A stretch of DNA of 27,649 nucleotides from Granulosicoccus sp964435305 (lineage in GTDB: Bacteria; Pseudomonadota; Gammaproteobacteria; Granulosicoccales; Granulosicoccaceae). Where the stretch lies: the NCBI GenBank assembly GCA_964435305.1, contig CAYSZH010000046.1, positions 1-27,649 on the forward strand, in the 5' to 3' direction. Position numbers and translations under genes: made by a program. A model generated the notes under the pieces. The model saw only the letters and a list, made by a program, of their open reading frames with translations. It was not told the DNA's origin and made no database searches. Shown piece after piece: positions 1-8,239 of this stretch; position 1 is the first letter of the stretch; every line of letters begins with the position of its first letter.

Positions 1-52
1 ACACCGCCCTTTCACGGCGGTAACAGGGGTTCGAGTCCCCTAGGGGACGCCA
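1..52 (+). tRNA. tRNA-Glu (anticodon UUC), 3' part only
   Basis: The window opens inside a tRNA gene. The anticodon stem is CCGCC (4-8) with GGCGG (16-20), and the seven-base loop carries anticodon TTC at 11-13. The variable region and T-arm (GGGG TTCGAGT CCCC) follow, then the acceptor 3' strand, discriminator G at 49 and an encoded CCA at 50-52. The sequence is almost the same as E. coli tRNA-Glu as I know it. The 5' half lies outside the window. A T-rich run directly after the CCA may end the transcript. Confidence 0.96.
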
Positions 53-277
53 TTTATCTTTTTTTCGTGTGCGAATCTACCTCCCTTTCCATCTAAAATT
101 CGTTTTCGTTGGGGAGGGTTTGTGTTCGCGCAAACTGAACCTCTCCAGACATCCACGACTGACATTCTGCATGGTTAATTAAGATTCGTGTCGCGCCGAA
201 TTGGCCGCTTACTAATCTTTTTTTTGTCGTAAGCAGGTGTGGCGACCTGCCTATCGCAAAGCGGAGGCTGATAAAGC

Positions 278-535
278 ATGAGCAACGGGTTCAAAAGAAG
301 TGTATTGATAACAGGTGGTGGCACGGGCATCGGTCGTGAGATTGCGTTGGCATTTGCGGACATTGGCGATGCAGTGACTATTGTGGGTTGTCGTGAAGAA
401 GCACTGCGCACGGCGGTGGCTGGAACGTCTATTCAATATCCTTCTGAGGTGGCGGCCACGGCGGTGTTTTTGGCTTCTGATGGGGCGGCGTCTATCAATG
501 GACATGCATTGAGTGTTTCCGGAGGTGAGGTATGA
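278..535 (+). pseudogene. Short-chain dehydrogenase with internal deletion
   Basis: The 85-residue reading frame joins the two ends of an SDR-family NAD(P)-dependent oxidoreductase. Residues 8-30 hold the cofactor-binding Rossmann start, with TGGGTGIG. From about residue 54 the protein reads like the far C-terminal end of an SDR (PSEVAATAVFLASDGAASINGHAL then SGGEV). Normal members have about 250 residues. The missing centre would contain the NNAG motif and the catalytic Ser-Tyr-Lys, so the product cannot be an active SDR. The deletion kept the frame. A ribosome site (GGAGG, about 262-266) precedes the ATG, and a 6-bp stem hairpin (233-250) lies upstream. It could still be translated as a small protein, but a broken gene is the simplest reading. 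Confidence 0.8.
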
Positions 536-602
536 CGAGCCCAGCCAATCGCTTTTCCGCCGCTACCTGGAAATGATCATTGACAGCGTAGCCGACTGTT
601 GA
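532..602 (+). pseudogene. Stub of a second gene coupled to the SDR remnant
   Basis: An ATG at 532 overlaps the TGA of the SDR remnant (ATGA) and follows a very good Shine-Dalgarno stretch (GGAGGTGAGG, 521-530). This is how translationally coupled operon genes begin. The frame stops after 14 codons at 576. A different frame over 546-602 (ending RRYLEMIIDSVADC) looks more like ordinary protein. The natural reading is a second operon gene that has been cut down and frameshifted. I do not recognise its family. Confidence 0.35.
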
Positions 603-619
603 TGTACCTGATTTAGACG

Positions 620-889
620 CTATACCGAAAACATGGATTCGAGATCGTGCTTTGAATAAGTCTTAAAAGCCAACATTGTGTCTGTGGTTTCAATGCCGTC
701 TATGCCAGTGAAGCGGTTAGTGACCATTTCCGCAAGCTCATCATTACTTGAGACCCGTGCGATGGCGATCAAATCGTATTTGCCACTCACGGAGTACACC
801 TCAGATATACCATTTACATCGGTCAACTGTTGCGCAACCTCGTTAACTTTCAACCTGTTTGCAGTGAATAGAATGATGGATGTCACCAC
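620..889 (-). CDS. Stand-alone Lrp/AsnC ligand-binding (RAM/SAM) domain protein
   Basis: The 89 residues match the C-terminal effector-binding domain of Lrp/AsnC regulators, without the N-terminal helix-turn-helix. Typical elements are the alternating beta-alpha-beta pattern, V-N-E-V-A near the start, the segment GISEVYSVSGKYDLIAIARV around 28-46, and a C-terminal YSKHDLESMFSV. Stand-alone proteins of this length are a known bacterial group. The domain forms dimers or higher oligomers and senses amino acids in its relatives, but the ligand here is unknown. The start is GTG at 889, with an AGGGG ribosome site about 8 bases upstream; a second GTG follows at once. It appears intact and lies between two decayed genes. 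Confidence 0.85.
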   Translation of the reverse strand: MVTSIILFTANRLKVNEVAQQLTDVNGISEVYSVSGKYDLIAIARVSSNDELAEMVTNRFTGIDGIETTDTMLAFKTYSKHDLESMFSV

Positions 890-1063
890 TGGAATATCCC
901 CTAAGTTGTATAAAGGTCAACTATATCACTCGCATCCACCGGTTAAAACTGTGGCTCACTGATACATAGGGCTTAGGTGCACATCGTTGCTTGAGTTGGT
1001 ATGGCCTGTTTTACCCTGGTTTGTTTAATCTTCAGAGTGAAGCCGTAAGCCTATGGTAATATT

Positions 1064-1263
1064 TTGCGCGTACGTGAGTACGGGTACTGAATCATACGAT
1101 AATGAATTTCAACAACAAAGTGGCAGCAAGGCTTAACATCAGTGTCCGTACCGTGGAGACACATCGGCGTAATATTAAAACGAAGCTGGATATCAGCAAT
1201 ACGCCCGATTTGGTGAGATACGCAATAGAGTACGGGTTGGTCAAAGGGCCACCGCAAAAATAG
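1064..1263 (+). pseudogene. LuxR/FixJ-type regulator, DNA-binding tail only, frameshifted
   Basis: From the ATG at 1102 to the TAG at 1261-1263 the 53 codons give a classic LuxR (GerE) helix-turn-helix: NNKVAARL, then ISVRTVETHRRNIKTKL, then DLVRYAIEYGLV. The match continues upstream in the same frame as VLNHTIM from 1084. A stop at 1075-1077 then interrupts it, while another frame at about 1064-1084 reads LRVREYG, resembling the LTxREyeVL start of the domain. So at least one frameshift is present. The receiver or sensor domain expected before it is missing. This is a gene relic, not a functional regulator; a 53-residue orphan HTH peptide cannot be fully excluded. Confidence 0.75.
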
Positions 1264-1313
1264 CGTTTCAGTGCTAATAGTCCTTCAGTAACTAGATGAA
1301 ACGAATTACATAA

Positions 1314-1736
1314 ATGAGCACTGACCGCATTACACGTGTTGCAGCCTACGGACTATTACTGCGTGATGAAAAAATACTCCTGTGTCGGCTATCCCAACAA
1401 GTGGGAATGAACCCAGGCCATTGGACGCTGCCAGGTGGCGGGCTGGACTTTGGTGAAGACCCAGAAGAGGGAGTTGTTCGAGAATACAAAGAAGAAACCG
1501 GATTGAACGTAAAAGTGAATCGTTTGATTGCTGTGAACTCTTTGTGCGATAGCATGCCTGGCTGGTCGCCCATGCACAGTATCCGTATTATCTATTCAGT
1601 GAAGCTTGAGTCTGGTGATCTGCAGTTTGAAACCGATGGCAGCACGGATCTATGTGCCTGGCATACATTAGGTCAAACGCAAACTCTGCCACTAGTTGCG
1701 CTAGCGGAGGAAGGTATCAAACATGCCTTTGGCTAA
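1314..1736 (+). CDS. NUDIX hydrolase
   Basis: A 140-residue protein with a complete Nudix box at residues 42-64: GGLDFGE at 42-48, then REYKEETGL at 56-64, matching G-x5-E-x7-RE-U-x-EE-x-G-U. The paired glutamates bind the metal ions used to cleave a nucleoside diphosphate linked to another group. The length fits a single-domain member, with a beta strand (RVAAYGLLLRDEKILLCRL) before the box. Substrate class cannot be read from the sequence. The gene ends convergently with murG and the two stop regions overlap by 4 bases, leaving no room for a terminator between them. Confidence 0.93.
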   Translation: MSTDRITRVAAYGLLLRDEKILLCRLSQQVGMNPGHWTLPGGGLDFGEDPEEGVVREYKEETGLNVKVNRLIAVNSLCDSMPGWSPMHSIRIIYSVKLESGDLQFETDGSTDLCAWHTLGQTQTLPLVALAEEGIKHAFG

Positions 1737-2845
1737 CTGGAAGCAAGCTGTTTAACGGTGTCGGCTAAATCTTGAGCGGCGTTTGGTTTTGCAACACTCA
1801 GTGCTGCAGCCGCCATCTCCTTTGCTCTATCAGGATCGGAGAGAATATCCCCGATATGAGTGGTTAAGGTTTCAGATTTAAAATTGTGTTCTACCAACAT
1901 GATTGCAGCATCGTTTTCAACCAGTGCCCGCGCATTGGCTTCTTGCTCATTTCGAATAGCGCTTGCAAGCGGGACAAAAATAGCTGGACGGCCAACAACC
2001 GACACATCCGCTACGGTGGAAGCACCAGATCGGGCGATGACAAGCTGAGCTTGTGCCAGTCGAGCTGATACATCATGAAAAAAGGATTGCACATCGGCTG
2101 CAATGTTGTGGCTACGATAAAACGCTTGCACCTCTTCCAGATCTTCTTCTCTTGCCTGATGATGTACGAGCAGCGTGCTTTTGTGCTCTGGAATCAGCGA
2201 TGCAATAGCCGAGGGTACTACTTTGGATAAGATGCGAGCACCCTGACTGCCACCCAGTACGACTATATTCGTTGTCTGTTGTTGTTGGCGTTTTTCGGCG
2301 GGTGTAGTGTAGTGGGCAGCTTTATGTTGCAATATCGCATTACGCACCGGGTTACCCACATAACGGCCACTAACGCCTTTTGGTAGCTGTGTAGGCCATG
2401 TACCACAGGCAACCAAATTCACCCGTTTGGCAAATAACTGATTGACTCTGCCCAAAACGCCGTTTTGCTCATGTAGCATGCGAGGTTTTCGGAGGATCCA
2501 GGCCGCCGCCATGGCAGGAATAGCAGGGTAACCGCCAAAGCCGACGACAATCGCCGGTGGATCTTTGCGCATAGTGGCAATGGCGCTCACTACACCGAGC
2601 ACAATGCGAGGCAATACCAGCAGCTTGGCAAGTTTGCCACCTCTGGCAAAAGTTGCGCTGGGTAACTGCTCTATATCAGTTCCTTTCGGGAAGTTGCCTG
2701 CATAGCGTCTGCCACGATCATCTGTGCTGAGTTTGACTCTCCACCCTTGCTTTAATAAGACTTCGGCCAGTGCCTGTGCCGGAAACATATGGCCGCCAGT
2801 CCCACCAGCTGCAATGACAAGTAGCGGTGATTTTGAGCTATTCAT
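1733..2845 (-). CDS. murG: MurG, lipid II-forming GlcNAc transferase
   Basis: This glycosyltransferase adds GlcNAc from UDP-GlcNAc to undecaprenyl-PP-MurNAc-pentapeptide (lipid I), making lipid II on the inner face of the membrane. At 370 residues it has full length. Motifs in order: AAGGTGGH at 12-19, GFGGYP at 102-107, HEQNG at 125-129, GNPVR at 164-168, GGSQGAR at 198-204, RSGAST at 272-277 and EQEANA at 300-305. Long stretches such as LLVIAAGGTGGHMFPAQALAE and FFHDV resemble alphaproteobacterial MurG more than the E. coli protein, from memory of both. It is the third gene behind an RND adaptor and pump, 20 bases after the pump's stop. No other cell-wall gene is nearby, so it may be a second copy or a displaced sole copy. 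Confidence 0.94.
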   Translation of the reverse strand: MNSSKSPLLVIAAGGTGGHMFPAQALAEVLLKQGWRVKLSTDDRGRRYAGNFPKGTDIEQLPSATFARGGKLAKLLVLPRIVLGVVSAIATMRKDPPAIVVGFGGYPAIPAMAAAWILRKPRMLHEQNGVLGRVNQLFAKRVNLVACGTWPTQLPKGVSGRYVGNPVRNAILQHKAAHYTTPAEKRQQQQTTNIVVLGGSQGARILSKVVPSAIASLIPEHKSTLLVHHQAREEDLEEVQAFYRSHNIAADVQSFFHDVSARLAQAQLVIARSGASTVADVSVVGRPAIFVPLASAIRNEQEANARALVENDAAIMLVEHNFKSETLTTHIGDILSDPDRAKEMAAAALSVAKPNAAQDLADTVKQLASS

Positions 2846-2865
2846 TCCGGTAGGGTAGCGATCTG

Positions 2866-5800
2866 TCAGACCGTTTGAACTTTCAGTTTTTGTTGTCTGG
2901 CGAGCTTTTTCTTATGTTTGCGAATGGTGCGCTTGGCACTCACTTTTGCGCCAAGCACTAACAAACACGGTGTAAGAAACAAGGTGAGTAACGTGGTGAA
3001 TGCTAACCCGCCTGCGATTGCACTTGCCAGTTGTGTCCACCATTGCGTAGAAGGTGCGCCAAACGAGATGTCCCGATCAATAAAATTAATGTTCATTGAG
3101 AGCACCATGGGCATCAAACCCAGAATGGTTGTCAGCGCGGTTAGAAACACCGGACGGGCACGTACCGAGCCTGTGAGCATGGCAGCGTCAATTGCATTAG
3201 CACCGGCTTGTCTAAAACGATTGTAGGTATCAATTAAAACGATGTTGTTATTCACAACAATACCGGCCAGCGCAATAATGCCAATTCCGACCATCACAAT
3301 TCCGAAGGGTTGCTGTGCAACCATCAATCCGATTAATACGCCAGAGGTGGAAAATATAATCGCACTTAATACTAAAAACGCTTGATATAAACTATTAAAT
3401 TGCGTCACCAGAATAATCATCATAAAAAAGATCGCAGAAACAAACGCGCTTAACAAAAACACCATCGCCTCTTGTTGTTCTTCTGCTTCACCTTTAAATT
3501 GTACCGAGACATCAGGGTCAACCGGGCCTTCAGCTAATTGTTCCTGAAGTAACTTGAGTTGAGTATCTGGCAGAAAACCTTCCGCGACATCTGATTGGAT
3601 GGTGATAACGCGTGCTCCGTCTACACGATTAATCACACCGGTTTTTTGTGCAGGTTCAATGCTCACAAAGTTACTGATAGGGACCATGCCGCGTGGTGTG
3701 GGAACGCGAAGGTTAGAAACCTGATCGAGGTTGCGTTGTTCCACTGGGTAACGCACTCGAATATCAAGTTCGTCCGTGGCGTCATCTGGCCGGTATCCGG
3801 CTACACGAATGCCATCGGTGATCATTTGAATGGCATTGCCGATCAGAGCAATGTCAGCGCCGTAACGTGCAGCACTTTCTCGATCGACATTCAGCCGCCA
3901 CTCTATTCCAGGCAATGGGCGGTTATCTTCGATGCCGGAGAATCCGCCCACTGTATTCATTTGCTCACGTACGTAGTCAACAGCGTTATAGAGTTTTGTG
4001 GTGCTCGAGGCGCTAATCTGAATATTGATTGGTTTGCCGCCGCCGCCAGGGCCGCCTTCGTCCTTTAAGTATTCGATTTGCACTCCGGCAATATCGGCCG
4101 TGAGTGCTTCCATGTCTGCAATGATGTCGACCGCTTTGTCACGGGTGTTCCATTCTGTGAGTTCCAAAGAGATGTTGCCAATAACATCGCCGCCTGTGGT
4201 TGAATCTCCTCCAGTGCGGGTGTACACGGATTTGAGCCCGTCTTTTCCAAGCAGGCGTTGTTCAATGCGTGCAAGAATTTTGTCTTGTTCAAAAATGGAT
4301 AAATCGCCGCGAGCATGGACTTTTGCAATGAGTGATTCAGGTTCAATGTCGGGGAAGAACTCAACACCCTTACCTAGGGCGCCATAAACAACGTAGCTGA
4401 GGATGGTAAAAATCAGTACCGCAACCAGTGTCAGCGTCGGGAAGTGCAACAGTTTATGCAGTACAGCAAGGTAGCTTGCTCGTACACCGGAAGCTGCATC
4501 AATAACATTTGAGGAGGAGATGTTGCCGGCCTGGTTTGACGCATCAGGATTGCGCAAAATTGTTTTAAGTTCCTGGCTTGCCAGATCGTCTTTGTCTTCG
4601 TCATCAACAATGGGTTTTTGTTGGCGGCGGCCAATCAATTTTCCAATAACCGGTATGAAAATGAGCGCCATTGCAAGTGAGGCCATCAGGCAGGAAATAA
4701 CGGTGATGGGCATGTACCGCATAAACTGGCCAATCAAACCTGGCCAGAACAGTAGCGGAGAAAAAACCGCAAGCGTTGTGGCTGTGGAGGCGATAACGGG
4801 CCAGGCCATTCGCTTGGATGCATTGGCATAGGCTTCGGCCGTCGGGATACCCTGATCAATATTGCGATCGGCCAGTTCAGTGACGATAATCGCACCGTCA
4901 ACGAGCATGCCCACGACGAGTATAAGGCTGAATAACACGACCACGTTCATGGTGAAGCCCATGGCGTTGATCACCAGAATGCCTGTTAAAAACGACCCTG
5001 GAATGGCAAAACCAACAAGCAAAGATGAGCGGATTCCCAATGCCGCCATAATCACGATCATAACCAGCACAACACCGGAAATAACGTTGTTCTGTAAATC
5101 CCCGAGCATGGTTTTGGTTTGCTTCGATTTATCTTGATGAAAGCCAATTTCGAGCGTGGGTGGTAGCAGGCTGCGTCGTGCTTCGATTGTTTCTCGCACT
5201 TCATCTATAGTTTCGATGATGTTAGCGCCCAGACGCTTGCTGATTTCCAATACCAGTGTGGGCTGGCCGTCAAGCCTTGCAAAGCTGCGTGGATCTTTAA
5301 AGGTGCGTCTGATACTAGCAACATCACCAAATGTAACGACTTCATTCTCCGTTACTTTTATTGGCAGCGTGAGCATGTCGTTCAGATTCTCGATGATGCC
5401 AGGTACTTTCAGTACCATGCGACCCGCACCCGTATCAATTGCACCCGCCGCAACGAGCAGATTATTGTTGTTGATCAAGCTAAAAATGGTATTGAAATCC
5501 AGCTGATAGGTTTCCATTACATTTGGATCGACGACGACTTCGAGAACTTCTTCGCGTTCGCCGGCGATATCCGCTTCCAGCACACCCGGTAATGCTTCAA
5601 GGTCTTCTTTAAGCGTACGAGCAATTTTTATTAAGGTGCGTTCGGGAATAGGGCCAGACAGGCTGATGTTTAATACAGGGAACAGCGCAATGTTAATTTC
5701 GTTTACGGTGGGTTCATCGGTTCCAGCGGGCAATTTTGATCTGGCAGCATCCACCGATTCGCGCACGTCGACAAGGGCGGTATCGCCGTCGAAGCCTGCA

Positions 5801-6090
5801 TCAAATTCGAGTAGAACCGACGCATGCCCTTCGCTGGCCGTGCTTTGCATCTCTTTTAAACCACTGATGCTTTGTAATTCTTTTTCCATTGGGCGGATGA
5901 GCAAGCGTTCGGCGTCTTCAGGAGAGATGCCATCGTGGCTCATCGACACGTACATAATCGGGATGGGCACGTCTGGCTCAGATTCTTTTGGAATACTTTG
6001 ATAGGCGACGACACCGGCAGCCAGCAAAAACAATAACAGCATGATCACTGTGCGATTGCGATCGAAGGCTGCGTTAATAAGCGCGTTCAC
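2866..6090 (-). CDS. RND efflux pump, inner-membrane transporter
   Basis: A 1074-residue AcrB-type proton-driven transporter. TM1 lies at about 13-31 and is followed by a large periplasmic portion. A second membrane block begins near 335, with GMLVDGAI at 394-401. Asp398 matches the TM4 proton-relay aspartate of RND pumps. After a hydrophilic cytoplasmic loop (about 490-545), the second half repeats the plan, with TM helices in the last 200 residues. It starts with GTG directly after the adaptor's TAA stop, so the two genes are coupled. The substrate cannot be assigned; the sequence resembles the drug/solvent-type group more than CusA-type metal pumps. No outer-membrane channel gene of the TolC type is in the window, so the pump would use one encoded elsewhere. 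Confidence 0.94.
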   Translation of the reverse strand: MNALINAAFDRNRTVIMLLLFLLAAGVVAYQSIPKESEPDVPIPIMYVSMSHDGISPEDAERLLIRPMEKELQSISGLKEMQSTASEGHASVLLEFDAGFDGDTALVDVRESVDAARSKLPAGTDEPTVNEINIALFPVLNISLSGPIPERTLIKIARTLKEDLEALPGVLEADIAGEREEVLEVVVDPNVMETYQLDFNTIFSLINNNNLLVAAGAIDTGAGRMVLKVPGIIENLNDMLTLPIKVTENEVVTFGDVASIRRTFKDPRSFARLDGQPTLVLEISKRLGANIIETIDEVRETIEARRSLLPPTLEIGFHQDKSKQTKTMLGDLQNNVISGVVLVMIVIMAALGIRSSLLVGFAIPGSFLTGILVINAMGFTMNVVVLFSLILVVGMLVDGAIIVTELADRNIDQGIPTAEAYANASKRMAWPVIASTATTLAVFSPLLFWPGLIGQFMRYMPITVISCLMASLAMALIFIPVIGKLIGRRQQKPIVDDEDKDDLASQELKTILRNPDASNQAGNISSSNVIDAASGVRASYLAVLHKLLHFPTLTLVAVLIFTILSYVVYGALGKGVEFFPDIEPESLIAKVHARGDLSIFEQDKILARIEQRLLGKDGLKSVYTRTGGDSTTGGDVIGNISLELTEWNTRDKAVDIIADMEALTADIAGVQIEYLKDEGGPGGGGKPINIQISASSTTKLYNAVDYVREQMNTVGGFSGIEDNRPLPGIEWRLNVDRESAARYGADIALIGNAIQMITDGIRVAGYRPDDATDELDIRVRYPVEQRNLDQVSNLRVPTPRGMVPISNFVSIEPAQKTGVINRVDGARVITIQSDVAEGFLPDTQLKLLQEQLAEGPVDPDVSVQFKGEAEEQQEAMVFLLSAFVSAIFFMMIILVTQFNSLYQAFLVLSAIIFSTSGVLIGLMVAQQPFGIVMVGIGIIALAGIVVNNNIVLIDTYNRFRQAGANAIDAAMLTGSVRARPVFLTALTTILGLMPMVLSMNINFIDRDISFGAPSTQWWTQLASAIAGGLAFTTLLTLFLTPCLLVLGAKVSAKRTIRKHKKKLARQQKLKVQTV

Positions 6091-7167
6091 TTAATTACCC
6101 TCGGCCTGCTTCACTGGCTCGACTTGTTGACCTTCTTTAACAAAGCCTTGCCCCAGTGTAATGATTCGGCTGTTGTCTGGAATACCGGTAACCCATGCGC
6201 CTTCAAGTGTGGAACTGACAAGCTCTATTGGAACGAATTCGACTACGGCATCCTCGTTGGCGATTTTTACACCCAGCTCGCCGTCATCGCCTAATGCGAT
6301 GGCTGATGGTGTAATAAACATGGCTTCAACCTGGTCGACAGGCACCACAAGTGATGCACTGACACCGGCGGCAAATGAACCGCCCGGGTTTTCCACATCA
6401 GCCTCTACCTGAAAACTGCGGGTAGCGCTATCGGCAACCGAAGAGATAAAGCTAAGTTTGCCGGGCAGGGTTTCACCAGTAATGAGTTTTACCTCAACCG
6501 TTTTTCCGGCACTAAGTCGAGATACGGCTTGCTGTGATGCGTAGGCTGTAACTTTGAATCCGGCATCATCGACCAACTCTGCCACCACAGCACCTCTATC
6601 CACAAGCTCTCCAAGTTCTACAGGGATATTGTTCAATACGCCGGAAAACGGGGCTTTGATGTTGGTATTGGTTATATCCAGCTGAATTCTGGCTAATTGC
6701 GCCCGTGCAGCCTCCAGTTGCGCCTGTGTTTGCTCGAGTTGGACTTGAGATTGCAAGCCTTGTTTTCTTAATGAAGCCGCGGCCTTTTGCTCGCTGGCGG
6801 CAGTACGCACGCTGGCATTGGCTTCACGCAGATCAGTTTCGCGGCCACTAAGAGCTAATTTGATGATAACGTCCCCGGCATTAACACGTTCGCCCTTGCC
6901 GATTTCGATAGAGCCGACGGTGCTACTGGTTTCAGCCCGCACCATGAGATGCCGACGCGGTTCAAGCTGCCCTTGTAAAACGACGTCACGGCTTTTCAGT
7001 GACAAGGCACCATCCATGTACTCCACCTTCATCAGTGGGCTATTGTCTTTTTGGGTGGCAGTGCTAGCAGTCGATGTGTCATCAGATGGCGCGCTAAGAA
7101 GTCCGCTAGCCATCCATAGGCAAAGTACGAGCACTAATACGCCAGCTGCGACATAGGAAAATCTCAT
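6091..7167 (-). CDS. RND efflux periplasmic adaptor (membrane fusion protein)
   Basis: A 358-residue HlyD/AcrA-type adaptor. An N-terminal membrane anchor (about 5-25) is followed by a first biotinyl-lipoyl half (VRAETSSTVGSIEIGKGERVNAGDVIIKL), a helical hairpin rich in Ala, Gln and Glu (about 112-165), the second lipoyl half (NIKAPFSGVLNNIPVELGELVDRG), and beta-barrel and membrane-proximal domains. It links the inner-membrane pump to an outer-membrane channel. It is the first gene of the adaptor-pump-murG unit. CAGGAG lies 11 bases upstream of the ATG. No lipobox cysteine is obvious, so it is probably anchored by the uncleaved helix. Confidence 0.92.
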   Translation of the reverse strand: MRFSYVAAGVLVLVLCLWMASGLLSAPSDDTSTASTATQKDNSPLMKVEYMDGALSLKSRDVVLQGQLEPRRHLMVRAETSSTVGSIEIGKGERVNAGDVIIKLALSGRETDLREANASVRTAASEQKAAASLRKQGLQSQVQLEQTQAQLEAARAQLARIQLDITNTNIKAPFSGVLNNIPVELGELVDRGAVVAELVDDAGFKVTAYASQQAVSRLSAGKTVEVKLITGETLPGKLSFISSVADSATRSFQVEADVENPGGSFAAGVSASLVVPVDQVEAMFITPSAIALGDDGELGVKIANEDAVVEFVPIELVSSTLEGAWVTGIPDNSRIITLGQGFVKEGQQVEPVKQAEGN

Positions 7168-7269
7168 GCTAATGATCGCTCCTGAAAAATGCTGCTTTGA
7201 GGTAAATAGTATATCTTCTGGTGGACCAATAACTGGGCCATTTAATGTTGCTACGGGTACATATAGGCT

Positions 7270-8130
7270 GTGAATTTACTTAAACGCCCATTTATGGTCT
7301 GTTTTTTCGTGATCTCGTTCGCGTTGCAAGGTTGTCAGACCCCGACATCCAGGCTCAACCAGTTTGCCAGCCTTAGCCAGTTTGACCGCTCTGTGGTTAA
7401 TACGAATGGATTCGACCATTTGGTTTTCGCCAATGCTGGTGACGCGTCTTCCGATACGCTTCATGTGTATTTGGAGGGCGATGGATCTCCGTGGCGTTAC
7501 AGGGTGATCACAATGCGGGACCCTACACCACGCGATCCGTTGATGTTGCGTTTGATGTCTAAAGATAATTCACCTTCCGTTTACGTGGGCAGGCCGTGTT
7601 ACAACGGTACATCGCAGGATGATGGTTGTGATCCAGAGATGTGGACCTCCGCTCGTTACTCCACAACCGTTGTGGAGAGCATGACTAACGTCATTCGCAG
7701 ACTGATCCGTATTCATGAGAAAACTCGGGTAAAAATTATTGGCCACAGCGGCGGTGGGGCACTTGCGATGCTCATTGCGCAACGCCTCCTTGAGGTTGAG
7801 CATGTCATTACCTTAGCCGGCAACCTTGATATCGATGCCTGGACGCAGCACCATAGTTATTTAAAATTGTTTAGCTCTTTAAATCCAGCGCGACAGCCGC
7901 CGCTTCGAAAGGACATCAAGCAATGGCATCTTGTGGGTGCTAAAGACAGCGTAGTCCCGCCTAATCTGGTCAAGCGCTTTATTTCTCGTCAGCCTAACGC
8001 GCTGGGAATTTCAGTTGCAGCCTTCGGGCATGTTTGCTGTTGGGAGAGTGTCTGGCCTGGTATCGCGCGCAGTATCGCGACCGATAGCAGAGGCTTGTTG
8101 CCTGGCAAGCGATTCAAGCTGCCAGAGTAA
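7270..8130 (+). CDS. Alpha/beta-hydrolase-like lipoprotein
   Basis: A 286-residue predicted lipoprotein. The signal peptide ends in the lipobox LQGC, with Cys22 as the lipid-attachment site. The mature part has the serine-hydrolase nucleophile elbow GHSGGG (Ser160). Asp226 (GAKDSVVPP) and His254 (AFGHVCCW) are in the right order and spacing for the catalytic triad. The cysteines at 110, 120, 256 and 257 could form disulfides, in keeping with an exported enzyme. Start is GTG at 7270 with only a weak ribosome site, but it is the start that gives a proper lipoprotein signal. It is transcribed away from the efflux operon over a gap of about 100 bases. The substrate is unknown. Confidence 0.82.
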   Translation: MNLLKRPFMVCFFVISFALQGCQTPTSRLNQFASLSQFDRSVVNTNGFDHLVFANAGDASSDTLHVYLEGDGSPWRYRVITMRDPTPRDPLMLRLMSKDNSPSVYVGRPCYNGTSQDDGCDPEMWTSARYSTTVVESMTNVIRRLIRIHEKTRVKIIGHSGGGALAMLIAQRLLEVEHVITLAGNLDIDAWTQHHSYLKLFSSLNPARQPPLRKDIKQWHLVGAKDSVVPPNLVKRFISRQPNALGISVAAFGHVCCWESVWPGIARSIATDSRGLLPGKRFKLPE

Positions 8131-8239
8131 TGCATGTGCGTATTGCTGATAAGCAAAGGATGTTGCGTTAACACCTTGCCAGATATGGCTATTACCTTAT
8201 TTGACTAAAAAGAACGACCAGTAAAAGTAAATAGTGCTT

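Noticed and set aside
1..52. tRNA 3' end as an integration attachment site
   Set aside because: No second copy of the tRNA 3' end, no integrase and no phage gene were seen in the window, so an att site is not supported.
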